NCBI RefSeq assembly: GCF_008329645.1
Contig: NZ_CP043474.1
Coordinates: 248,001 to 312,000 of the forward strand
From: Mycolicibacterium grossiae
Lineage (GTDB): Bacteria; Actinomycetota; Actinomycetes; Mycobacteriales; Mycobacteriaceae
Length of the DNA: 64,000 bases
Reading direction: 5' to 3'
Shown: one piece after another, positions 34,615-43,441 of the stretch
Numbering within the stretch: the stretch's first letter is position 1
Layout: each line of letters starts with the position of its first letter
Notes under the pieces: model-generated
The model's input: only the letters and a program-made list of their open reading frames with translations
The model's database searches: none
Told to the model about the DNA's origin: nothing
Translations under genes and position numbers: made by a program

Positions 34615-34663
34615 GGAAAGTGTTTCTCGGATGCCCACCTCTCAGCGACAACTCGCGACAACG
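34615..34663 (+). repeat. R element, copy R1
   Basis: Core TGCCCACCTCTCAGCGACAA at 34632-34651, continuing CTCGCGACAACG. First of three forward copies; the core recurs 107 bp later in R2. Confidence 0.9.
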
Positions 34664-34680
34664 GGCGGCTTCGGGCTCGC

Positions 34681-34712
34681 CCGCGGTCGAGTGGCGCGCT
34701 GCGCGACCGCGG
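34681..34712 (+). repeat. Spacer hairpin unit H1
   Basis: CCGCGGTCG (34681-34689) and CGACCGCGG (34704-34712) make a perfect 9-bp inverted repeat with a 14-nt loop, between R1 and R2. Confidence 0.7.
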
Positions 34713-34721
34713 CCTGCCCGG

Positions 34722-34770
34722 GGGAAGTGTTTCTCGAATGCCCACCTCTCAGCGACAACTCGCGACAACG
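34722..34770 (+). repeat. R element, copy R2
   Basis: Core at 34739 onward, identical to R1 in the TGCCCACCTCTCAGCG and CGCGACAACG parts. The R2-R3 unit length is 106 bp. Confidence 0.9.
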
Positions 34771-34787
34771 GGCGGCTTCGGACTCGC

Positions 34788-34819
34788 CCGCGGTCGAGTG
34801 GCGCGCTGCGCGACCGCGG
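34788..34819 (+). repeat. Spacer hairpin unit H2
   Basis: Second perfect CCGCGGTCG/CGACCGCGG hairpin, same 14-nt loop as H1, between R2 and R3. Confidence 0.7.
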
Positions 34820-34828
34820 CCTGCCCGG

Positions 34829-34875
34829 GGAAGTGTTTCTCGAATGCCCACCTCTCAGCGACAACTCGCGACAAC
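34829..34875 (+). repeat. R element, copy R3 (innermost left)
   Basis: Core at 34845 onward. Its GCGACAA end points to the small gene that starts 94 bp later. It is followed by a shared 25-bp leader motif and an isolated TGTCGCGA half-site at 34923-34930. Confidence 0.9.
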
Positions 34876-34891
34876 GGGAGGCGTGGGTCCA

Positions 34892-34916
34892 TCCACAGTG
34901 CCGACTTCGTGCACAG
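34892..34916 (+). promoter_or_regulatory. Leader motif shared with the DUF222-HNH locus
   Basis: Begins TCCACAG and ends TTCGTGCACAG; 21 of 25 positions equal 20755-20779. Lies between R3 and the start of the small basic gene. Confidence 0.55.
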
Positions 34917-34968
34917 CCCCTCTGTCGCGAGAAGGATCGGCGTCGGTGTCGCGGGCGAGGCTTCGGTC

Positions 34969-35307
34969 ATGACGGAGCCCTTGCCGATCCGCGGCATCGA
35001 ATTGCGGTACATCCTGACGAACTACCTGTCGCTGCATGGCGAATGCACGATCGACGAACTGATTCGCGCGGTCCGCCGGATGGGGTTCGGGGTGCCGGGC
35101 CGGCCCTCGAAGGCGATCTCCGACGCGTTGCGGTGGGAGGTCCGACTCGGACGGGTGGTCCGACGGGGCCGCGCGATGTACGGCCCGGGTTACGTACCGC
35201 GGGCCACCGAGTACCGGATCGAGAATCGCGTGTGGGCGCTGCGGGAGCGTGCGTTGCCGCACCGTCCCGATGCCCTCCCGCGCTTCCCGACGTGGCCCTT
35301 CGACTGA
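34969..35307 (+). CDS. Small basic winged-helix-like protein inside an inverted R-element array
   Basis: 112 residues, unrecognised. Residues about 10-65 read as a winged helix-turn-helix (GIELRYILTNYLSLHGECTI start; DELIRAVRRMGFG; SKAISDALRWEVRLGRV; wing RRGRAMYGPGYVP). The rest is Arg-rich with a Pro-rich tail ending in FPTWPFD. No catalytic residues, membrane segment or signal peptide. It sits alone between three forward and three reverse R elements whose GCGACAA ends face it. It may bind the R elements, but nothing proves it. Composition matches the chromosome, so any transfer was from a similar genome. Confidence 0.7.
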   Translation: MTEPLPIRGIELRYILTNYLSLHGECTIDELIRAVRRMGFGVPGRPSKAISDALRWEVRLGRVVRRGRAMYGPGYVPRATEYRIENRVWALRERALPHRPDALPRFPTWPFD

Positions 35308-35319
35308 TGTCTGGCCGAA

Positions 35320-35378
35320 TGTCGCGAGTTGTCGCTCAGAGGTGGGCATCTGAAATGGACTCCCGCCTGGGGACGGGC
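35320..35378 (-). repeat. R element, copy R4 (reverse, innermost right)
   Basis: Reads TGTCGCGAGTTGTCGCTCAG then AGGTGGGCATCTG on the plus strand, the reverse complement of the R core. Homology with R5 extends on through GACTCCCGCCTGGGGACGGG. Confidence 0.9.
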
Positions 35379-35414
35379 GGGAATCGCGCACGACCGACGG
35401 AAACGCGCCGCGAT

Positions 35415-35473
35415 TGTCGCGAATTGTCGCTCAGAGGTGGGCATCTGAAGTGGACTCCCGCCTGGGGACGGGC
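35415..35473 (-). repeat. R element, copy R5 (reverse)
   Basis: As R4, with TGTCGCGAATTGTCGCTCAG. The offset from R4 is 95 bp and the outer extension is shared. Confidence 0.9.
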
Positions 35474-35546
35474 CGCCGTCGCGCACGGCCGCGGGGAACC
35501 GCGCACGACAGACGAGGGCTGCGCTTCGCCAACCCCGGCGCCGCGG

Positions 35547-35590
35547 TGTCGCGACTTGTCGCTCAGAGGTGGGCAATCGAAAAGCACTCC
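35547..35590 (-). repeat. R element, copy R6 (reverse, outermost right)
   Basis: TGTCGCGACTTGTCGCTCAG followed by AGGTGGGCAATCGAAAAGCA. Its outer part (reverse complement TGCTTTTCGATTGCCC) resembles the left copies more than R4 and R5 do. After it the spacer to 35702 shows nothing recognisable. Confidence 0.9.
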
Positions 35591-35702
35591 GGCGGGCGAG
35601 GTGGGCGGTCCACGGGCCGGAGCCGGACCGCCCCCTGGCCGCCCCGAGCGCCGGACCGGCTCGGACCGCCCGGGCGCGCCGGCACGGTCCGGGCCCGCCC
35701 GC

Positions 35703-37523
35703 TCAGGCCAGGGAGTCGAGCCAGGCTCGGTGCAGCGCGGCGTACCGGCCGTCGTCGGCGACCAGCTCGTCTGGTGGGCCGTCCTCGACCACCTGGCCGT
35801 GTTCGAGGACCAGCACGCGGTCGGCGATCCGCACCGTCGACAGCCGATGCGCGATCACCAGCGCGGTCCGGTCGGCGAGCACCGTCTCCAGCGCCCGCTG
35901 CACCAGCCGCTCGCTGGGGATGTCCAACGACGACGTCGCCTCGTCGAGGATGAGCACGGCAGGGTCGGCGAGGAACGCCCGCGCGAACGCGATCAGCTGT
36001 CGCTGCCCCGCCGACAGCCGCCCGCCGCGCTTGGCGACGTCGGTGTCGTAACCCTGCGGCAGCCCGGCGATGAACCGGTCCGCACCGACCGCCTCCGCCG
36101 CGGCGCGCACCTCGGCGTCGGTCGCCTCGGGCCTGCCGAACCGGATGTTGTCCGCGACGGTCCCCTCGAAGACCACGTTCTCCTGGGTCACCATCACGAC
36201 GTGCCGGCGCAACTCGCTCTGCCGCAGATCGCGCAGGTCGACGCCGTCGAGGGTCACCGCGCCGGACGTCGGGTCGTAGAAGCGCGCGATCAGCTTGGCG
36301 ATCGTCGTCTTGCCCGCGCCGGTGGTACCGACGAGCGCGACCGTCTGCCCGGCGGGGACGTCCAGCGTCAGCCCGGGCAGCACCGGGCGGTCCGGGACGT
36401 AGGAGAACGCGACGTCGTGGAAGGCGATGTGCCCGTCGACAGATTTCAGCGCGACGGGTTCGGCCGGGTCCTCGATGGCCGGCCGCTGCGCCAGCACACC
36501 GGCGATCTTCTCCAGCGCGGCGGCGGCCGACTGGAAGGTGTTGAAGAACTGCGAGATCTCCTGCATGGGCTCGAAGAACATCCGCAGGTAGAGCAGGAAC
36601 GCGGCCAACGTGCCGATCGTCATCTCGCCGTGTAGCACCCGGTAGCCGCCGTACAGCAGCACCAGCCCGGTCGTCACGTTGCCGACGAGCTTCACGCCCG
36701 GCATGAAGATCGCCAACAGCTTGAACGCCCGCTCGTTGACGTCGCGGTACTGGTCGGCGACGTCGCCGAAGATCTCCTGGTTGCGCGGCTCGCGGCGGTA
36801 GGCCTGCACGGCCTTGATGCCCGTCATCGTCTCGACGAACTGCACGATCACCAGCGCCGCGCTCTCCCGCACCCGCAGGTAGACCTTCCCCGACTGGGTA
36901 CGGAACCACCAGATGAGCCCCACCAGGATGGGGAAGGCCGCGAGGCACACCAGCCCGAGGTGCACGTCGAGCACGATGAGCAGCACCGCGGTGCCGCCGA
37001 GCGTCAGCACCGCGGTGATCAGACCGTCGAACCCGGTCTGCAGCATGTCCTGGATCGCCTCGACGTCGTTGGTCGACCGGCTGACGACCCGCCCGGAGGT
37101 GTAGCGGTCGTGGAACGCGACGTCCAACCGCTGAAAGTGTCGGTAGATCCGCTGCCGCAACGTCAGCAGCACCCGCTGCCCGAGCCGTCCGGACCGGCGC
37201 AGGAAGAACATCCGGCTGGTGGCCTGCAGCGCGACGACGCCGCACAGGGCCCCGACGATCAACAGCAGTTCGCGCGCCGGGCCGCCGTCGACGATCGGCG
37301 GGATGCCGTGGTCGATGCCGCGCTGCACCAGCAGCGGCACCGACAACCGCGCCGCGTTCTCCACGACGACCACCAGCGCCAGCAGCGCGACCGCCCCGCG
37401 GTAGGGCCGCAGGAGCGAGCCGAGCAGCGTGCGCGCCTCGCGCCGCCGCGACACCGACTCGTCGATGGGCAGGTCGTCGGTCTGCTCGGTGACCGCCTGA
37501 CCGCGCCAGTCCGTCACGCTCAT
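35703..37523 (-). CDS. ABC exporter half-transporter 1 (membrane domain plus ATPase)
   Basis: 606 residues: six-helix type I exporter domain (about 35-330), then an ATPase with Walker A GTTGAGKT (~395), signature LSAGQ (~503, not the usual LSGGQ) and Walker B LILDEATSSLD with the catalytic Glu (~528). Start shares a base with the stop of the next gene upstream (TGATG). The altered signature is expected to complete the degenerate site of its partner, half-transporter 2, so the pair is probably an asymmetric heterodimeric exporter. Substrate unknown (drug or lipid). Confidence 0.9.
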   Translation of the reverse strand: MSVTDWRGQAVTEQTDDLPIDESVSRRREARTLLGSLLRPYRGAVALLALVVVVENAARLSVPLLVQRGIDHGIPPIVDGGPARELLLIVGALCGVVALQATSRMFFLRRSGRLGQRVLLTLRQRIYRHFQRLDVAFHDRYTSGRVVSRSTNDVEAIQDMLQTGFDGLITAVLTLGGTAVLLIVLDVHLGLVCLAAFPILVGLIWWFRTQSGKVYLRVRESAALVIVQFVETMTGIKAVQAYRREPRNQEIFGDVADQYRDVNERAFKLLAIFMPGVKLVGNVTTGLVLLYGGYRVLHGEMTIGTLAAFLLYLRMFFEPMQEISQFFNTFQSAAAALEKIAGVLAQRPAIEDPAEPVALKSVDGHIAFHDVAFSYVPDRPVLPGLTLDVPAGQTVALVGTTGAGKTTIAKLIARFYDPTSGAVTLDGVDLRDLRQSELRRHVVMVTQENVVFEGTVADNIRFGRPEATDAEVRAAAEAVGADRFIAGLPQGYDTDVAKRGGRLSAGQRQLIAFARAFLADPAVLILDEATSSLDIPSERLVQRALETVLADRTALVIAHRLSTVRIADRVLVLEHGQVVEDGPPDELVADDGRYAALHRAWLDSLA

Positions 37524-39310
37524 CAGGCCCTCGCCTCCGCGAGGTCCTCGTCGGCCGCCAACAGGTCCCGGTACGCCGGCACCTCGTCGAGCATCTCCGC
37601 GTGCGTCCCGACGTGGGTGATCGTGCCGTCCTGCAGCAGCGCGACGCGGTCGGCCAGCAGCACCGTCGACGCCCGGTGCGCGACGACGACGCCGGTGACC
37701 CCGGCCAGCACCCGGCGGAGCGCCTCGGTCACCCGGGCCTCGGTGTGCACGTCGAGCGCCGACAGCGTGTCGTCGAGCACCAGGATCGATGGTGTCGCGA
37801 GGATGGCGCGTGCGAGCGAAAGCCGTTGCCGCTGACCGCCGGACAGGCTCATGCCCTGCTCGCCGATCCGGGTGTCCAGGCCGAACGGCAGGTCGTAGAC
37901 GAAGCCGGCGGCCGCGACGTCGACGGCGTCGGCGAGCTGCTGATCGGTGGCGTCCGGGTTGCCCAGCCGCAGGTTCTCCGCGACCGACATCGAGAACAGC
38001 GTCGGGTCCTCGAACGCCGTCGCGACGGCACGACGCAGTGCGGGCAGCGACAGGTCCCGGACGTCGTGGCCGTCGACGAGGATCCGTCCCTCGGAGACGT
38101 CGTGCAGCCGCGACAGCAGCGACGCCAGCACCGACTTGCCCGACCCGGTGGCGCCGACGAGGGCCAGCGTCTCCCCCGGCTCGACGGTCACGTTCACGTG
38201 CCGCAGCGCCCAGTCCCGCGTGTCGGGGAACCGGAACCCCACGTCGACGAGTTCCAGGCGACCCCCGCGCGGGGCGGCGTCGACCGGGCCGTCGGTGATC
38301 TCGCGGGGCGCGTCGAAGATCTCGGCGACGCGGTCGGCCGCGGTGAACGCCTCCTGCGTCATCGACAGCAGGAAACCCAGCGAGGCGACCGGCCAGACCA
38401 GCGACAGCATCATGGTGATGAAGGCGACCAGCGTGCCGAGCGTCACCTGGCCGTGGCCGGCGGCGTAGGCGCCGAAGCCGAGGACAAGGATCAGCGTAAT
38501 GTTCGGGATCACCTCGAGCAGCGTCCAGAACTTCGCCGACACTCCGACCTTGTTCACCTCGGTCTCGTACAGCGCCTCGGCCTTGGCGGAGAACCGCTCG
38601 TAGGCGTAGTCCTCGCGGCCGAACGACTTGATGACCCGCATGCCGAGCGCGGACTCCTCGACATCGGTGGCGACGTGGCCGGCCTGGTCCTGCGACAACC
38701 GCGACAGCTTGGTGAACTTCCGCTGGAAGTGCAGCACGGTCAGCGTGATCGGCACGACCGACATGACCACGACGACGCCGAGCGGCCAGTACATCGACAG
38801 CAGGATGCACGTGACGATGACGATCTGAATGCCGTTGAGCACGAGGAAGAGCAGCCCGAACGACATGAACTGGCGGATGGTCGACAGGTCGTTCATCACC
38901 CGCGACAGCAGCTGGCCGGACTGCCACCGGCCGTGGAACGACATCGGCAGCACCTGCAGCCGCGCGTAGAGGTCCTTGCGGATGTCGGCCTCGACGCCGA
39001 GCGTGGCGCGGGCGACGAGCCAGCGCCGGATGAACCACATCACCGCCTCGGTGATGCCGACACCCAGGGCCGCCGCGCCGAGGACCCACAGCCCCTGCTG
39101 ATCCTGGCGGCGCACCGGCCCGTCGATCACGGCCTTGGTCATCAGCGGGATCGCGACCGTGGCGCCGAGGCTCGCGACGGCGACCAGCGACATGATCAGC
39201 CACCGCCACTTGTAGGGCAGCAGGTACGGCAGCAGCCGCGCCAGTGACGACGAGGCGCGCGGCCGCGCGGGCGGGGCGGCGATCGCCGGCGTGCGGAACA
39301 TCTCCGTCAT
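37523..39310 (-). CDS. ABC exporter half-transporter 2 (degenerate Walker B)
   Basis: 595 residues. Six transmembrane helices, then Walker A GATGSGKS (~387), signature LSGGQ (~488) and Walker B LVLDDTLSALD (~513), where the catalytic Glu is replaced by Asp. That substitution is the hallmark of the non-hydrolysing site in heterodimeric exporters such as TM287/288. Overlaps half-transporter 3 by 4 bp (ATGA) and half-transporter 1 by one base, so all three are coupled. An internal Met three residues later is an alternative start. Confidence 0.9.
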   Translation of the reverse strand: MTEMFRTPAIAAPPARPRASSSLARLLPYLLPYKWRWLIMSLVAVASLGATVAIPLMTKAVIDGPVRRQDQQGLWVLGAAALGVGITEAVMWFIRRWLVARATLGVEADIRKDLYARLQVLPMSFHGRWQSGQLLSRVMNDLSTIRQFMSFGLLFLVLNGIQIVIVTCILLSMYWPLGVVVVMSVVPITLTVLHFQRKFTKLSRLSQDQAGHVATDVEESALGMRVIKSFGREDYAYERFSAKAEALYETEVNKVGVSAKFWTLLEVIPNITLILVLGFGAYAAGHGQVTLGTLVAFITMMLSLVWPVASLGFLLSMTQEAFTAADRVAEIFDAPREITDGPVDAAPRGGRLELVDVGFRFPDTRDWALRHVNVTVEPGETLALVGATGSGKSVLASLLSRLHDVSEGRILVDGHDVRDLSLPALRRAVATAFEDPTLFSMSVAENLRLGNPDATDQQLADAVDVAAAGFVYDLPFGLDTRIGEQGMSLSGGQRQRLSLARAILATPSILVLDDTLSALDVHTEARVTEALRRVLAGVTGVVVAHRASTVLLADRVALLQDGTITHVGTHAEMLDEVPAYRDLLAADEDLAEARA

Positions 39311-41214
39311 GCGGCGACCGTCGCATCCCGGAACTGCGTCTCGTACAGCTCCGAGTACCGGCCGCGCCGGGCCAACAGCTGAGCGTGCGTGCCGCGCTCG
39401 ACGATCTGGCCGTCCTCGACGACCAGGATCAGATCGGCGGCCCGGATCGTGGACAGCCGGTGCGCGATGACGATCGACGTGCGCCCCGCCAATGCCTCGG
39501 CCAGCGCCTGCTGCACGGCGGCCTCGGACTCGGAGTCCAGCGACGCCGTCGCCTCGTCGAGCACCACGACCCGCGACCGGCCGAGCAGCAGCCGCGCGAT
39601 GGTGAGGCGCTGCCGCTGACCACCGGACAGGCGGTAGCCGCGCTCCCCGACGATCGTGTCCAGCCCGTCGGGCATCTCGGCCACGACGTCGGCGAGCCGG
39701 GCGCGGCGCAGCGCCTCCCACAACCGCTCGTCGGACACTTCGCCGTCGGCAGCGCCGTCGGCCTCCTCATCGGAACCGAGGGTCAGGTTCGCGCGGATCG
39801 ATTCGTGGAAGAGGTGCCCGTCCTGGGTGACGACGCCGACGGCGGCCTGCAGCGACGCGAAGTCGACGTCGCGCACGTCGGTCCCGCCGAGGCGCACCGC
39901 GCCGGAGCCGACGTCGTAGAGCCGGGCCACCAGCGACGCGATGGTCGACTTGCCGGCGCCCGACGACCCGACGAGCGCGACCATCTGGCCGGGCTCGGCG
40001 GTGAACGAGATGCCGTGCAGCACCTCGTCGCCGCCGCGGTCGTCCAGCACGGCGACCTCCTCGAGCGACGCGAGCGACACCTGCGCCGCCGAGGGATAGG
40101 CGAAGCGGACGTCGTCGAACTCGACCCCGAGCGGGCCGTCCGGCACGGGGCGCGCGTCCTCGCGCTCGCGGATCAGCGGCACCAGGTCCAGCACCTCGAA
40201 CACCCGCTCGAAACTGACCAGCGCGCTGGCGATCTCGACGCGCGCGTTCGCCAGCGCGGTCAGCGGCGCGTAGAGCCGGGTGAGCAGCAGCGCCAGCGAC
40301 ACGATGGCGCCGGCCTGCAGGTGCCCGCCGATCGCGAGCACGCCGCCGAGACCGTAGACCAGGGCCAGCGCGAGCGCCGACATCAACGTCAGCGAGTTCA
40401 TGAACGTCGCCTGCAGCATGGACGTGCGCACCCCGATGTCGCGGACCCGGCCGGCGCGCACCGCGAACTCGCGCGACTCGCGCGCCGGGTTGCCGAACAG
40501 CTTGACCAGGGTGGCGCCGGGCGCGGAGAAGCGCTCGGTCATTTGGGTGTTCATCGTGGCGTTGTGGATCGCGGACTCGCGGCTCAGCGTCGCCATAGTG
40601 CGTCCCATCCGGCGGGCGGGCAGCAGGAACAGCGGCGTCAACAGCAGCGACAGCACGGTGATCTGCCAGGAGATGCCGAGCATGACGGCCAGCGTCAGGG
40701 TCAGGGTGACGGCGTTGGAGACCACGCCGGACAGGGTGTCGGAGAACGCGCGCTGCGCGCCGATGACGTCATTGCCGAGCCGGCTGACCAGCGCACCGGT
40801 GCGGGTGCGGGTGAAGAACGCGACCGGCATGCGCTGCACGTGGTCGAACACCGCGGTGCGCAGGTCGAGGATGAGCCCTTCGCCGATGGTCGAGGACAGG
40901 AACCGCGTCAGCATGGTCACCGCGGTCTCGGCGATCGCGACCACCGCGATGAGGACGGCGATCAGCACCACCGTCGACGGCGCACCGCCGTGCACGATGG
41001 CGTCGACCACCCGGCCGGCCAGTAGCGGCGTCGCCACCGCGAGCAGAGCACCCACCACGCTCAGCGCGACGAACCCGCCCAACCGGCGGTGGTGCCGCGC
41101 GGCGAAGCGCCAGATGCGCGTCAGCAGGCCGCGGTTGGCCAGCTCGCGCAGGTCGCCACCGCGGGCACGCGTCTGCCGGTACAGCGTCTGGCGCGCTACC
41201 GTCTCCAAGCTCAT
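39307..41214 (-). CDS. ABC exporter half-transporter 3 (canonical)
   Basis: 635 residues from ATG 41214. Six transmembrane helices (about 45-320), then Walker A GSSGAGKST (~416), signature LSGGQ (~527) and Walker B VVLDEATASLD with catalytic Glu (~551). All ATPase motifs are canonical, so it could form a homodimer independent of the other two. First gene of the three-gene unit; 180 bp separate it from divergent prrA. Confidence 0.9.
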   Translation of the reverse strand: MSLETVARQTLYRQTRARGGDLRELANRGLLTRIWRFAARHHRRLGGFVALSVVGALLAVATPLLAGRVVDAIVHGGAPSTVVLIAVLIAVVAIAETAVTMLTRFLSSTIGEGLILDLRTAVFDHVQRMPVAFFTRTRTGALVSRLGNDVIGAQRAFSDTLSGVVSNAVTLTLTLAVMLGISWQITVLSLLLTPLFLLPARRMGRTMATLSRESAIHNATMNTQMTERFSAPGATLVKLFGNPARESREFAVRAGRVRDIGVRTSMLQATFMNSLTLMSALALALVYGLGGVLAIGGHLQAGAIVSLALLLTRLYAPLTALANARVEIASALVSFERVFEVLDLVPLIREREDARPVPDGPLGVEFDDVRFAYPSAAQVSLASLEEVAVLDDRGGDEVLHGISFTAEPGQMVALVGSSGAGKSTIASLVARLYDVGSGAVRLGGTDVRDVDFASLQAAVGVVTQDGHLFHESIRANLTLGSDEEADGAADGEVSDERLWEALRRARLADVVAEMPDGLDTIVGERGYRLSGGQRQRLTIARLLLGRSRVVVLDEATASLDSESEAAVQQALAEALAGRTSIVIAHRLSTIRAADLILVVEDGQIVERGTHAQLLARRGRYSELYETQFRDATVAA

Positions 41215-41394
41215 GTCATCACCGTAAGACCTCAACAATGGATGAGGTCCAGTCATTTCCGGCCCCACCGCTCGACCCTCCGGACTACCCCGCCGGGGCC
41301 GATTTCAAGACCCGCCGACGTATCGGGTCGATGACGATCCCGGGCGCACGGCGACCTCCCAGCCTCCCCCACCCGACCGGGGCCATCGGGCAAG

Positions 41395-42102
41395 ATGAAC
41401 GCCATGGACAGCGGAGCAGCTCCCCGGTTGCTGGTGGTCGACGACGATCCCGACGTGCTGGCGTCGCTGGAGCGCGGGCTGCGGCTGTCCGGCTTCGAGG
41501 TGTTCACCGCCGTCGACGGCGCCGAGGCACTACGCAGCGCCACCGAGACCCGCCCCGACGCCATCGTCCTCGACATCAACATGCCGGTGCTCGACGGCGT
41601 CAGCGTCGTCACCGCCCTGCGCGCCATGGACAACGACGTGCCGGTGTGCGTGCTCAGCGCCCGCAGCTCGGTCGACGACCGGGTGGCGGGCCTGGAGGCC
41701 GGGGCCGACGACTACCTGGTGAAGCCGTTCGTGCTGGCGGAGCTGGTGGCCCGGGTCAAGGCGCTGCTGCGCCGCCGCGGTGCGACCGCCACGTTCTCCT
41801 CGGAGACCATCACGGTAGGGCCGCTCGAGGTCGACATCCCCGGCCGCCGCGCCCGCGTCAACGGCACCGACGTCGACCTGACCAAACGCGAGTTCGACCT
41901 GTTGGCGGTGCTCGCCGAGCACAAGACCGCCGTGCTGTCCCGCGCGCAGCTCCTCGAGCTGGTATGGGGCTACGACTTCGCGGCCGACACCAACGTCGTA
42001 GACGTGTTCATCGGCTACCTGCGCCGCAAGCTCGAGGCCAACGGCGCGCCGCGACTGCTGCACACCGTCCGCGGCGTGGGCTTCGTCTTGAGACAGCAGT
42101 AA
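41395..42102 (+). CDS. prrA: Two-component response regulator PrrA
   Basis: 235 residues, OmpR/PhoB class. Receiver domain with acidic pocket DDD (16-18), phospho-acceptor D60 in [11 protein letters not shown] and K in DYLVKPF; C-terminal winged helix ([35 protein letters not shown]). Very close to M. tuberculosis PrrA as I recall it, which is essential and links nitrogen, redox and intracellular adaptation. ATG 41395 is used; a second ATG at 41404 is possible. prrB follows 4 bp later. Confidence 0.95.
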   Translation: MNAMDSGAAPRLLVVDDDPDVLASLERGLRLSGFEVFTAVDGAEALRSATETRPDAIVLDINMPVLDGVSVVTALRAMDNDVPVCVLSARSSVDDRVAGLEAGADDYLVKPFVLAELVARVKALLRRRGATATFSSETITVGPLEVDIPGRRARVNGTDVDLTKREFDLLAVLAEHKTAVLSRAQLLELVWGYDFAADTNVVDVFIGYLRRKLEANGAPRLLHTVRGVGFVLRQQ

Positions 42103-42106
42103 GCAC

Positions 42107-43441
42107 GTGTTGACCAGGGTCTTCCGGCGCACCCCGTCGCTACGGACCCGCGTCGCGTTCGCGACGGCGATCGCCGCCGCCATCGTGGTCGGCATCGTCG
42201 GCACGATCGTGTGGATCGGCATCACCAACGACCGCAAGGAGCGCCTCGACCGCCGGCTCGACGAGGCCGCGGGATTCGCCATCCCGTTCCTGCCACGCGG
42301 CCTCGACGAGATCCCCCGCTCCCCGAGCGACCAGGACGCCGTCATCACCGTCCGCAGCGCCGGGGACGTGACGTCGAACAAGACGGTGGTGCTGCCTCAG
42401 CTCCAACCCGGCTACGAGGACACCGACGTCGACGGCGTGCGGTACCGGGTACGGACCGTCGAAATCCGGGTGCCCGAACCGATGTCGGTGGCCGTCGGCG
42501 CCACCTACGACGCGACGATCGCCGACACCAACAACCTGCACCGACGGGTGATCATCATCTGCTCGTTCGCGATCGGCGCCGCGGCGGTGGCCGGCTGGCT
42601 GCTCGCGGCGTTCGCCGTGCGGCCGCTCAAGCGCCTCGCCCAGCAGACCCGCGCGATCGACGTGGGCGGCGACGCCCCCGAGGTCGAGGTCCGCGGCGCG
42701 ACCGAGGCCGTCGAGATCGGCGAGGCCGTCAACGGCCTGGTGCAGCGCATCTGGGAGGAGCAGGACCGCACGAAGTCCGCGCTGGCGTCGGCGCGCGACT
42801 TCGCCGCGGTGTCGTCGCACGAGCTGCGGACACCGCTGACGGCGATGCGGACCAATCTCGAAGTGCTGGCGACGCTCGACATGCCCGAGGAGCAGCGCAA
42901 GGAGGTGCTGCACGACGTCGTGCGCACGCAGTCGCGCATCGAGGCGACGCTCGCCGCGTTGGAGCGCCTCGCCCAGGGCCAGCTCTCGACGGCCGACGAC
43001 CACGTCCCCGTCGACATCACCGAACTGCTCGACCGCGCCGCGCACGACGCGATGCGGGTCTATCCCGACCTCGACGTCTCGCTGGTACCCGCACCGACGG
43101 TGATCATCGTCGGCCTGCCGGTGGGCCTGCGGCTGGCGGTCGACAACGCGATCGCCAACGCCGTCAAGCACGGCGGCGCGACGCGGGTGCAGCTGTCGGC
43201 GGTCAGTTCGCGCGACGGCGTCGAGATCGCCGTCGACGACGACGGCGTCGGCGTCCCCGAGGCCGAACGCACGGTGGTGTTCGACCGGTTCTCCCGAGGC
43301 TCGACGGCCTCGCATTCCGGTTCCGGGCTCGGGCTCGCCCTGGTGGCGCAGCAGGCCGAATTGCACGGCGGCACCGCGACACTGGAGTCCAGTCCGCTGG
43401 GCGGCGCCCGGCTGCTGCTGCGGCTGCCCGGACCGTCCTAG
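42107..43441 (+). CDS. prrB: Sensor histidine kinase PrrB
   Basis: 444 residues, GTG start. First membrane helix about 14-37, extracytoplasmic sensor segment to ~148, second helix ~149-170, HAMP linker (FAVRPLKRLAQQTRAID), dimerisation/phospho-acceptor SSHELRTPL with H238, and ATPase boxes (DNAIANAVKHGG, DDDGVGVPEAE, GSGLGLALV). Phosphorylates PrrA. Its stop overlaps the convergent arfC-like stop by 4 bp. Confidence 0.95.
   Translation: MLTRVFRRTPSLRTRVAFATAIAAAIVVGIVGTIVWIGITNDRKERLDRRLDEAAGFAIPFLPRGLDEIPRSPSDQDAVITVRSAGDVTSNKTVVLPQLQPGYEDTDVDGVRYRVRTVEIRVPEPMSVAVGATYDATIADTNNLHRRVIIICSFAIGAAAVAGWLLAAFAVRPLKRLAQQTRAIDVGGDAPEVEVRGATEAVEIGEAVNGLVQRIWEEQDRTKSALASARDFAAVSSHELRTPLTAMRTNLEVLATLDMPEEQRKEVLHDVVRTQSRIEATLAALERLAQGQLSTADDHVPVDITELLDRAAHDAMRVYPDLDVSLVPAPTVIIVGLPVGLRLAVDNAIANAVKHGGATRVQLSAVSSRDGVEIAVDDDGVGVPEAERTVVFDRFSRGSTASHSGSGLGLALVAQQAELHGGTATLESSPLGGARLLLRLPGPS

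Noticed and set aside
34229..34972. Long plus-strand frames (247 and 286 aa, and a 671-aa frame) across the R elements
   Set aside because: They are made of the repeated GC-rich units and microrepeats read in frame, overlap the LysR gene antisense or mask the 112-aa gene, and resemble no protein.
34615..35590. CRISPR array
   Set aside because: Repeats are spaced about 95-132 bp with spacers that repeat each other, copies occur in both orientations, and no cas genes are present.
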